Assembly: GCA_036784855.1 (NCBI GenBank)
Contig: JAZDSV010000114.1
Span: forward strand, 1-22,242
Source: Aphelidium insulamus
Taxonomy: Eukaryota; Aphelidiomycota; Aphelidea; Aphelidiaceae
Direction of reading: 5' to 3'
Length of the DNA stretch: 22,242 nucleotides
In this document: in pieces, positions 7,709 to 16,875 of the stretch
Layout of the letters: each line of letters opens with the position of its first letter
Position numbering within the stretch: the first letter of the stretch is position 1
Notes under the pieces: model-generated
What the model saw: only the letters and a program-made list of their open reading frames with translations
The model's database searches: none
Told to the model about the DNA's origin: nothing
Made by a program: the position numbers and the translations under genes

Positions 7709-10453
7709 GAACCCAGGCTAAATGTAGCCTGTGTAGGTGGCGGTAAAGATTCTGGAGAAGGCCAGCATCAAAAATGAAAAGCAAGTCGCGCGTATTCAGC
7801 GCGAGATACGCTTCCTGAAACTGCTGCATCATCCAAACATTGTCAAAGTGTACGACGTGGTCGAGACCGAGGATATGATTTATATAATGATGGAGTATGC
7901 GACGGGCGGCGAGCTATTTGACTATATTGTGGCGCACAAACGCGTGCGCGAAAAAGAGGCGCGCTGGTTCTTTCGCCAGGTGCTGAGCGCCGTTGACTAT
8001 TGCCATCAGGTACATCATTGATGTCGCTTATCATGAAGAATATCTAAAATGGATAGAATGCCGTGATACATCGCGATTTGAAGCCCGAAAACCTGCTGCT
8101 GGACCAGAATAAGAACATTAAGATCATTGACTTTGGATTTGGCAACACGTACAAGTCCGACACTCTGCTGGACACATTCTGCGGGTCTCCGTTCTACGCG
8201 GCGCCCGAAATGATTCTGGGCAAACGGTATGAAGGACCCGAGGTTGACGTTTGGTCGCTGGGAATTATTCTGTTTGCGCTTCTGTGCGGTCATTTGCCCT
8301 TCGATGACGAGAACATGAAGGAGCTGTACGGCAAGATTGCAGCCGGACTGTACACAATCCCATCATATGTTCCGGCCCCATGTCGACACATCATCGAGCG
8401 CATGATTACCGTGGATCCCAAGAAACGCGCCTCGCTCGACGAGATCAAACACAACGAATGGGTGTGTGAGGGATACGATGGACCACCGCCAAGCCACCTG
8501 CCGGACCGGCCGTCTCAAGTTAGCGCCGAACAGCTCAGCGATAATATTATGGCACGAATGCTGGCATTTGGATACACGACTGCAGATGTGCAGCTGGCGT
8601 TCAGGGAACAAGCTCGGGACAATGCAGATAAGGGGTCAAGGAAACCGCGGATGAACCCGATAATCACAACATACCATCTGCTGGCCGAGATGCTTGATCG
8701 TGAGGCGGCCAAGCTGAGAGCAGCATCAGCAGCGAGAATGACGCTGACATTGAGCGCCGTGGAGTCCGACTTCAAACAGCCGGGATATCAGACACCGCCG
8801 CCGGCTGCTGCAGAAGTAACATCTGCCAATCCGCCACAACATACGAGGATTGCCACCCAGCCCGCGCGTAGCAGCAGACTGGCCCGACCAGAACCAAGTG
8901 ATGTGGTGATGCCTATTCCCGACAAGTGTGTTGAATCAGCCAGCCACAATGGCATCACGGACCTACATGGTAGTAACCCAAGCACGGGAGCTATGGGTGC
9001 CACTGTTGCCATCAATGAACAGCACTCTTCATCGAGATCGACTGTCGATGCTGCGTGTCGGCAACGGTCAACGTCAAGTGAAGCCGCAACAACCAGCAGC
9101 AGTCATCTGTCTCAGCACACGTCTGCCCACAAAACCGCCAATTCTGCACTGCAGTCGTCGCAGCCCTCACTGGTGGTGACAGATGGCGATGCCGCACGTG
9201 CTGCACCAGCTCCAGTATCACTTAAGGCGCTTAGTGCTCGCGGTAAGCAGGCAACGGGCGGCAGGGGAAACAATCTGGTCACTGCGTCAGTGCCAGGCAA
9301 CTTGCACCTGGACAGCGACAGAGCAGCACCGGCAGACACGTCCACAGCCAGACGGCCCGTCGCCCCTAAACTCACAATCGCCATGGGCAAAACTAGCGGA
9401 GGGAATTCAGCAGCAGACGATCAGCAGGCCCCATTCACGGCGCAGGTAGAGTCGAACGGCCGGAGCAGTTGGTCCACCAGGTCGTCGTCTGCATTCGGCA
9501 GGCTATCAATCAAGTCACTGGCAATGTTTGGCGGACACACGCGTGCCGCAACCGAGGGCGAGACCCAGGCAGCAGCGGCGTCAAACACCGCTGCGCCGCA
9601 GTCTGCTGCTCCTGGGAAGCAATTGCCATGGTCAACTGGCGTCAGGCTGCAGCGACCCTCTGGAATCGGCGGATCTGCAACGGTTCTCAGTGTCGGAAGC
9701 AGTAGTACGTCACCTGCCGACTCCAACGGTGACCCACCATCTGCAGCACCCACCTCACCGCGAGTCAGCCAGTTCAGCCGAGGAGGACGTCGCGCCATCG
9801 GCAGGACAAGTGCCCAGGATGTGCGCTCCGTGTCTGGCTGGTTCATGAACGTGGCAACCACCAGCCGCAAACCTGCCGCCGAACTCATGGCCAACGTGAT
9901 AGCACTGATGACACATCTGGCTGCAGCGGGGGTGAGCTACGAACGAGATGCAAACAGTCCCTGGATAATCGTGGCGGAGGTGCAGACGGCGCTGTTCAAC
10001 AGTCGAGCTGATGAAGAACTCAAGGCAGCTAATCGCCATCAAGCGGAATACGCACAGCCAGCACAGCAGTCCATTCCTCCGGCAGTACTGGACGGTGTGG
10101 ATGCCGGCCGCTACAGTGATACATTCAGCGGCCAAAGTGCTGACAGCGATCCTCAAAGCACTCAAAGCATCCCACTGCAACAAGAAACAGGTGTGGGCAG
10201 CATTGGCTCAAATGTGCCCTCAAGGCGGCCAAGTTTCTTCCCGCCTTCAATGTCCGCGGCAACTCTGCTGCTCATGGGCGGCAATCAGCCGTCAACCAAT
10301 GGCGGTGAAGGGTCGATCGTGACATTCCAGGTGGAAGTGTGCCGAGTGCCAAGGCTGGACAATCTGTACGGTCTGCACTTTAAGCGCATCGGCGGCGGTG
10401 TCTGGAACTACAAGAAAGTATGCGGCAAGCTGCTGGAACACATGTCGCTATAG
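7490..10453 (+). CDS. MARK/PAR-1-like Ser/Thr protein kinase with UBA-like and KA1 domains
   Basis: CAMKL-family kinase, probably in polarity or cell-cycle control. Exons 7490-7654, 7737-8009 and 8057-10453 give 944 residues; introns of 82 nt (with a (TA)14 tract) and 47 nt are both phase 0. The kinase domain is about residues 30-281: GQGTYGKV P-loop (37-44), catalytic Lys59 in VAVK, alpha-C Glu78, HRDLKPEN (catalytic Asp153), DFG at 171-173 (DFGFGN, like MARK DFGFSN), and activation loop LLDTFCGSPFYAAPE with Thr186 at the LKB1-type phosphosite. A UBA-like stretch follows (about 302-340, IMARMLAFGYTTADVQLAF). About 550 residues of Ser/Ala/Gln-rich disorder lead to the C-terminal KA1 domain, about residues 900-944 (VEVCRVPRLDNLYGLHFKRI). 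All catalytic residues are present. The first exon ends just after strand beta-2, so the Lys is in exon 2. The gene converges with MED22, 114 bp apart. Confidence 0.95.
7678..7705. repeat. (TA)14 microsatellite in kinase intron 1
   Basis: A pure TA dinucleotide run of 28 bases within the 82-nt intron 7655-7736. It accounts for much of that intron's extra length compared with the usual 44-61 nt here. Confidence 0.95.
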
Positions 10454-10567
10454 ATAGAGTATTGTAAGATATTATTGGAGTTATACAACTGGGAGTATTG
10501 AATGAAAGTGTGCAACCTTGCATATGTCCACGACAACACAGAATAGTTAAGCAAGACATGAACAACT

Positions 10568-10991
10568 TTAATGATGATCTGTATCGTGCATTTGCCTGGA
10601 GCGATACATGCGGTTGACAGAGTGAACATCGTGCACCAGAACCGATTCTTTAAGTCGGGCCACCAGCGAGAGCAGATTTTCTGCGGACCGCGTCTGCATC
10701 TCGTTATTGCTGACACATGTACACTACACGAAGCACGAAGCGCCACTTGCAATATTCTGAGCGTGGACCGCTAGCTGAAAGGCGTCACGGTGGATCTTGT
10801 ACTCGTCTTGGGTGGACGACACCTATGCGCGCGCCACGCTTGTTAAGTCGAGCACATATAGCCAGTGGCCAAAATACATACGCTTGAGACATACATACCT
10901 GAGCCATGCGCACCATCTCGCTAAAGTTGGACGCCAACTGCTGCAGATCGCGGTCCAGCTGCGCGTTCCACCATTCTTCCCGGGGCGCCAT
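10568..10991 (-). CDS. MED22: Mediator complex subunit 22 (MED22/Srb6)
   Basis: Head-module subunit of Mediator, the coactivator bridging activators and RNA polymerase II. Exons 10991-10899, 10822-10751 and 10693-10568 give 96 residues. Exon 1 reads NAQLDRDLQQLASNFSEMVR, matching the helix 'RLK.DI..I..NF.EI'. Exon 2 reads DEYKIHRDAFQLAVHAQNI. Exon 3 reads TRSAENLLSLVARLKESVLV then HDVHSVN, matching 'RAGE.L..LV.DLK.FLILND..SVN'. Intron 1 (76 nt) is GTATGT...ATAG with a CTTAAC branch site. Intron 2 (10694-10750, 57 nt) begins GCAAGT: no GT donor keeps the frame, and this GC-AG choice reproduces the family alignment exactly. The protein is shorter than yeast Srb6 (121 residues), lacking the acidic C-terminal tail; it ends in HDTDHH. 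It converges with the kinase gene. Confidence 0.85.
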
Positions 10992-11308
10992 TATTATTAT
11001 TTGTCGCTATGTCTCTGCACTCACTCCAACCCAAATGCTGTGTGTTGATGTATTTCATGTGTCAAGTTCCTCCATACAAGTCTGGCGATACTATTCAGAT
11101 ACCATGACATGTGCACAGCAAGCAAATTGCAGAGGGTATGCGTGGTGTCGATGAGGCGACTGCCAGCCAATCCGGCGCGGCTGCGAGTGGCACCGAGTGA
11201 CGCAAGGCACCTCTGCATTCCCTGAACATCTGCACGTTGACACTAGACGCACATAGCACCCACACACATAGCACCTTCAACACACGCAGTATACACACAC
11301 GACAGACT
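10992..11308. promoter_or_regulatory. Divergent MED22 / S15-hydrolase promoter region
   Basis: A 317-bp gap between start codons of two genes transcribed apart. It contains a CA-rich leader just before the hydrolase start (about 11250-11300) but no convincing TATA or CCAAT box. Nothing else is recognisable. Confidence 0.45.
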
Positions 11309-14300
11309 ATGACTGACGCGCAAGATCTAACGCGAGACTTTGTCAGACAGGCCGCGAGCAAGGCGCAATCCAGTGCCGAGATTGCCACACAGCAACAACA
11401 ACCACAACAGCAGCCCACAAGCTATCTTGTACGCGAGATCGAGAACGTGCACATTACAATGCGCGATGGTGTCGTGCTGGCGGGGCGGCTGTGGTTGCCC
11501 GTACAGTCCGAAGGCGGTGACGCGCCAAACAGGGACGCCAATGCCGCAGGGCACCACGTGCGCCACCGTTTGGCAACTAGGGCACAGCGCTCCCACTCCA
11601 TGCCGGGAGCACAGCTGGCCTCACTGATGCTTACTGCCAGTCTAAACGGTCCACAATTTCCCGGTATGCCAGGATTACTTACACGTAACAAGTAACCACT
11701 CACTTTAACGATCACTGTTGTCAGGCATACTGGAAATGATTCCGTATGGAAAGCGGCATGGCACATCGCAGCGAGACGAAGAGCAGAACTCGTATATTGC
11801 CAGCTTTGGGTTTGCGTGTCTCCGTGTGGACTGTCGTGGCACGGGTGAAAGTGAAGGCGTTCTGGAAGATGAATATCTGCCCGGGGAACAGCTGGATGCC
11901 GTAGACTGTATTGCGTGGATGCGGAAGCAGCCGTGGTGCACCGGCAAAATTGGCATGACTGGCATTGTACGTGCACATTAGTATAGTTGTTTGTTTATAT
12001 GCACTGTGGGTTGATCACATACTTCTCCTACATACGACTGACACTTTATGTAGTCATGGGGCGGGTTCAACTCGATGCAAGTGGCAATGCTTCGGCCAGC
12101 CGGACTGGAAGGAATTGTGGCACTCTGTTGCTCGGAGAACCGATACAAGCAGGATGTTCACTATGCCGGTGGCTGTCTACTGACAGATAACATCGCTTGG
12201 TCGGCATTCATGACCGCAATGCTGGCCACGCCACCCGATCCAGCACTCATGACTGCAGAGAAGGCCGACAGTCTGTGGACGGAGCGCTTGAGCGCCGTCA
12301 AACCCTGGATAACAAAGTGGCTCGAGCATCAGTGGTACGACGAGTACTGGAAACAGGGGAGCCTGTGCGAGGACTGGGGAGCCATTGGATGCTCGGTACT
12401 TGTGGCCAGTGGCTGGGCCGACGGCTACCGCGACATGGTCCCGGGAGTGTTGGAGAAAATCAGATTGCCCGAGGGTAAACTGGCCCGAGGTATCAACGGT
12501 CCGTGGGCACACAACTTGCCACAGTACGTGCATGCATGTTTTGTCAACAGTCTACTCAACTACTGACCGCAGTGCCGCCGCACCCGGCCCCAACATTGAC
12601 TGGCTGGCTGATGTGGTGTCGTGGTGGCAGTATTGTCTGAAAGGGGACGCGGTCAAGGAGTCCGAGTGGCGCAAGCGACCGGCATACACTGCCTACATGG
12701 AGGAGTATGAGGCACCCAATATCGTGGTATCCTTCAGGCCCGGTCGCTGGGTGGCCGAGTCTGTTCTGCCGTCTGCCCGCGTGCGCGACTGGACACTCTA
12801 CATCCAGCGAGATCACACATTGTCACCCGCGAAACCAGAGGGCGCCGGCGGCAAACAGGACTCGACTGCAGCAGCCGCACTGCAAGTCCCACACAGCCGT
12901 CCCTCATCGGCCATCAGTGACGACAGCGCAGCGTTTCCTGCAGGCACCGGCCAGAATGAACCGTTCGCATACATCAGCTCACCACTGGCCACCGGACTGG
13001 ACTGCGGCAGGCTTGGCTACGGACAGGACCCGGACTATCCGGTGGACCAGCGCAATGTGGACGCCAACTCATTCTGCGTGGAGACGGCACCTCTCGCCGA
13101 CGATCTGAACATACTCGGCCACCCCAAGCTCCTGCTGCACCTGTCCACCAGCGATCCACTGGCGCAGGTGCACGTGCGAGTGTGCGATGTGAACCCGCGC
13201 ACCGGCGAGAGCGTTCTGGTCACCTCTGGCCTAATGAACCTAACTCACTGCCGCTCCCACGAGCACGCTACGGAGCTCAAACCGGGGCAAGTGGTGCGTG
13301 TGGACATCACCCTGGGCGAGATTGGTCACGTGTTTCCCGCGGGCAACCGCATCCGGCTCTGCATCAGCACCTCGCTGTGGCCGCTGGTTTGGCCGGCACC
13401 CCGCAAGACCACTCTTGGCATACATTTGAGTGGCGATGGCACCGCCGCCGAACTCACATCACTGTCGCTGCCAGTGAGACCGCCTGACAATCAACCACCT
13501 GGAGACGATACATTTGCGGGGGCAAGTATTGCCGAAGAGCCTGAGAGGAGCAACGATGACACCGCACCAGTATTGCCAGCTACTACTACAGCAACCGCTG
13601 CTCCAGCAATCAACGATCCGAGTACAACTATCCTGGAAAGCATACCGCAACCGGCGGCAGTGACGGCATTGCAGAAAACATTTGCCCGCCATCAGCGGTC
13701 CAGATCGTTGGCTCCAAAGGCAAGTGAACCAGCGACGAGTAGCAGAGAGCGGCGCCGGCAGCACTCCAGTGACAACACCGAGAACGTGCTGCTCCGCTCG
13801 CTGTCACCGTCGCTGTTCCGCCCGCCACAGACGGCGACCACCTATCAGCGGACAACATTGCGCGAATCCACGCTCGGCACCCGCGATCTGCGTGTGGACT
13901 ATGTCACTGGCGACACCACGCTCTACCTCACCAAGGACTATGGTCACTATCGGGATGAGAATTCCGGCATTGAGCGGGGCAGGTTTGATAAGTTTTAAAT
14001 GCTATCACTCGAGTACAATACTATCTTACTTGCATACCAAACACCAGCATACTATAGTCATCAACATTTAAATAACTAGCCATGTAACCACTATTAACAA
14101 TTATCTAGGCGACTGGACAGAGGAAGTGTTTTCGGTGCGCGATCCAAAACACCGATGGGGCGTGGAGGGCACGCTGGGACAGACGGCGTGGATGGAGGTG
14201 CGGTACGGCATCGAGTTGGCGCGGTCGGCCGATTGGTTCCGCAAGCTGTGGCAGCAGGGCCGCACCGCGACACTGGATCCGGCCACGGCGCGCGGATGGC

Positions 14301-14518
14301 GCATCGTAGTCGAGAGCAAGACCAAGATGACTTGCACGGAGACACACCTTCACACGCACACTCAACTGTCGGCGTGGCGCTACGACGAGTATGACGGCAC
14401 GCGCGGCCACAATGACAACCCGCTGCAGGAGGCGCCATCAACCGCGGAGGACCTTGCACGGCGGCACCTTGTATTTGCCAGGGAGTGGGACTCGGCGGTG
14501 CCTCGCAACGGGCTATAA
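11309..14518 (+). CDS. S15 / CocE-NonD family alpha/beta-hydrolase (X-Pro dipeptidyl-peptidase-like)
   Basis: Serine hydrolase of the X-Pro dipeptidyl-peptidase S15/CocE superfamily; the substrate is unknown. Inferred exons: 11309-11663, 11725-11966, 12054-12523, 12573-13982 and 14080-14518, giving 971 residues. Introns are 61, 87, 49 and 97 nt. The start is the ATG at 11309 (MTDAQDLTRDF). Motifs in order: ENVHITMRDGVVLAGRLWLP, MIPYGKRHGTSQRDE, RVDCRGTGESEG, nucleophile motif GISWGGFNSMQV (Ser200, split by intron 2), GWADGY (Asp322) and GPWAHN (His352), then the C-terminal jelly-roll (LLLHLSTSDPLAQVHVRV ... IGHVFPAGNRIRLCIS). A roughly 130-residue Ser/Thr/Pro-rich disordered insert (about 13480-13860) splits off the last part, which ends REWDSAVPR as usual for CocE. 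There is no signal peptide, so it is probably cytosolic. The last intron's donor is uncertain (13983 or 13992) but the frame is kept either way. Confidence 0.85.
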
Positions 14519-14554
14519 CCCTCCGACACTAAATATAGATCATGGTTACTCCAT

Positions 14555-16441
14555 ATGAATGCATCCGTAGTGGCAGTCCCGGCACCCGTGGGTAAGGTAG
14601 TGTCCGGGACGGAGAGACGACATGACAGGGAGCCGGAGATGGCAGCACCCAATGAAATGCAGCCACCTATGACAGCGGGACCGGCAGACGTGGAGCAACA
14701 GCACCGACAACAGCTCCAGCCACTGATCAAGGCTTTTCACCACGGCAGCTCTGCCTTCATCACCGTGTGCTACCTGCAGCCGCTGCGGTGTGACGGCGTC
14801 GAAGCGGAACACATGGCGGCATTCGTGGAGATGTTGCGAGCGTTAAAACGCGTGTTTGCCTGGTTCGCGCGGGAGAAGGTCCCAGTGGGGGCGGCTAGGG
14901 GCACGCGTCTTCTGACGGACTCTGCCATCGTTACGGCCACCGCGGAACCGATGCGCGTCATTGTCAGCCTGTGGAACCGCGAGGTGGTGCTGGCGCTGCG
15001 GGACTACAAGGCGGCGCGAAGTAGTGACGGTGTGGACAGTGGCGGCACTAGTTCGGACAAGCTGACAAGTCCGGGCGGGCGGGCCGCGGAGCAGCGTGAA
15101 CTGACGCGCAAGGTGGTCGACCTGTTTCTGGTGGACTTTGAGGCGTGGCTCTCCGGGGTGAATGATCTGCTGTCCAAGTGGACCGTGCACAAGAACACTG
15201 CCCAGTCGCGCCGGCCGTCCCTCGCGTTGCTTCAGACTACGTCCGTGGAGGCGGTGGAGGCAGCACTGCCACCACCGATTGTGCGTGCAGAGCCGCGCAC
15301 CGACCGGCACCGGAGCATGTCAGTCGATGTGTTGTCGCCGCGCATCGTGCAGCAGCCGCGCGTCAGCCAGGCGTTCGGCGACATTAACACGCAATGTGAC
15401 GATGTGACAGTGACGGTCAGTTCGCCACGCAAGCCACAAGTGGATACAGGAGCGGGTGGCGGTGGTGGCGTGCACATCGGCGGAGACGGCGACAATGCAA
15501 CACCGACACCGTCCGCCCGGCAGAACTGGAACATTGACGAGATGTTCCGCAACCTGCAGCAGCTGCGCGCAAAGTACGAACAGGACCTGGCCAGGCAGCT
15601 GGCAGAGAGCCGGAACAGACAGCGCAAGATGTCGCTGCAGCACACACCGTCGGCAACAATGCGGCAGCCAGGCACCGACACGAAACCCGTGGCTAACCCC
15701 GCCAGACAGACTGCGGCACTTTTGCGCATAACCACCCATCCGCTGCCGGCCAGCGCTGCCCCCGTGAAACAGTTGCCGGCGTATGACTCGGCACCCAATC
15801 TGTCAGCGATAGGCGCACAGCACCACCACCAGCAGCCTCGACGCGTTTCCATCACCGCCACTCGATATACTGTCGCCACCGAGCCATCATCTACTGCCAG
15901 TGTGGCACCCACGTTGAATTCCGCCGCGGCCCGGCAACACTCACTGCTACTGGCGCTGCCACGTTCATCGCAGTCAAACCCGGAACTGCCGTTATCTGCG
16001 ACGTCGCCTTCACGGGGTGGACAGGAAGAGCTATATCACCAGCAGCACCAACAGCAGCAGTTACAGCCGAAGCGTCAGTACACCGGGACCGACACACATG
16101 TATGGCATGGTCACGACTTCCGCAAGCTGACGTGGCTGCACGAAGTCAAGACCTCACTAAAGTCACTACTCAAGCCAACCGCAGCACAACCCTTGCAAGC
16201 GCTGCCGCAACGAACCGTTCCGCTCAAAGGTGGCGGAGACAGCAGTGGAAGCATTGATGTGGTAACAGCGGGTGATAATAAAAGCGGTCACCAGCAGCAG
16301 CAACAGTCCCCCGGTGGTTTGGTGTGCGCCGTGTGTGGCAAAAGCGGGGGAAGGGAGCCACAGCAGTGCCGCAACTGCAAGCAGATGGTGCATCGATCGT
16401 GCCTGACCGGACTGAGGACAATTTGCACTTCAAATAGATAG
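14555..16441 (+). CDS. Uncharacterised protein with C-terminal C1-like zinc finger
   Basis: A single uninterrupted frame of 628 residues, beginning MNASVVAVPAPVGKVV. It ends with seven metal ligands in the pattern C-x2-C-x10-C-x2-C-x4-H-x2-C-x7-C (Cys591, 594, 605, 608, His613, Cys616, 624). The second half, C-x2-C-x4-H-x2-C-x7-C, is exactly that of protein kinase C-type C1 domains, but the loop before it is shorter than the usual 13-14 residues. A His at 579 could be the first ligand. Residues about 55-215 are non-repetitive and probably folded (PLIKAFHHGSSAFITVCYLQ, MRVIVSLWNREVVLAL, LVDFEAWLSGVNDLLSKW) but unrecognised. The middle is disordered, with Gln/His runs. A short helical region (EMFRNLQQLRAKYEQDLARQ) may coil. 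It starts only 36 bp after the hydrolase stop codon, in the same direction. Confidence 0.8.
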   Translation: MNASVVAVPAPVGKVVSGTERRHDREPEMAAPNEMQPPMTAGPADVEQQHRQQLQPLIKAFHHGSSAFITVCYLQPLRCDGVEAEHMAAFVEMLRALKRVFAWFAREKVPVGAARGTRLLTDSAIVTATAEPMRVIVSLWNREVVLALRDYKAARSSDGVDSGGTSSDKLTSPGGRAAEQRELTRKVVDLFLVDFEAWLSGVNDLLSKWTVHKNTAQSRRPSLALLQTTSVEAVEAALPPPIVRAEPRTDRHRSMSVDVLSPRIVQQPRVSQAFGDINTQCDDVTVTVSSPRKPQVDTGAGGGGGVHIGGDGDNATPTPSARQNWNIDEMFRNLQQLRAKYEQDLARQLAESRNRQRKMSLQHTPSATMRQPGTDTKPVANPARQTAALLRITTHPLPASAAPVKQLPAYDSAPNLSAIGAQHHHQQPRRVSITATRYTVATEPSSTASVAPTLNSAAARQHSLLLALPRSSQSNPELPLSATSPSRGGQEELYHQQHQQQQLQPKRQYTGTDTHVWHGHDFRKLTWLHEVKTSLKSLLKPTAAQPLQALPQRTVPLKGGGDSSGSIDVVTAGDNKSGHQQQQQSPGGLVCAVCGKSGGREPQQCRNCKQMVHRSCLTGLRTICTSNR

Positions 16442-16875
16442 TGGGTAAATACAATCACGTAGCATTGGAACTAGCTTGACTCGTACGCGCCTTTTGCAAG
16501 AAGTTCCACACATTTGTGGGTACATATATCACGCAGTGGAATGTTGTGCGGTTCCTCGGTCCACAAAACATCAAACATGGGCGCTAGCTGACGGGTTCAA
16601 GCTTTTAAAATTCATACAGATTGTCCAATTCAGCAGCAAGGTAGGCACGCGATGTATGAATCGCTTTGCTGTTGGTTATTGCTTTGGCAGCAATCCGTTA
16701 ATGCTGGTACACGCTGCACTATGACCAGTTGATGATTGCGATATGCCACAAGTACCTCCGCCATAAGAATCCTTACTTTTTAAGTATAGTGAATGTTCCA
16801 ATGATGCATCTGTGCCCATTAATGGGTCATGCCGTCAAACTCAACAGTGACGCCTGAAGTACAATGACTCTGGAA
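16442..16875. other. Intergenic region between convergent genes, unexplained open stretch
   Basis: The 434-bp gap lies between the 3' ends of the C1-like gene and eIF2B delta. It should hold only two 3' ends, yet includes a coding-like open stretch without ATG at 16702-16857 (51 codons, containing YDQLMIAICHKYLRHKNPYF). It faintly recalls the YPNPYS region of PRELI/Ups1 lipid-transfer proteins, but I do not trust this. Otherwise nothing is recognised. Confidence 0.4.

Noticed and set aside
13943-14108. Alternative last intron of the hydrolase, from GTCACT to TCTAG
   Set aside because: It would keep the frame but is longer and removes coding-like residues; 13983-14079 also keeps the frame and fits better.
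16575-16620. Possible tRNA, because of GGTTCAAGC
   Set aside because: The flanking bases do not form a T-stem, and no acceptor, D or anticodon arms fit.
16702-16857. PRELI/Ups1-like pseudogene
   Set aside because: Only a few residues (KNPY) agree; too weak to name without a search.
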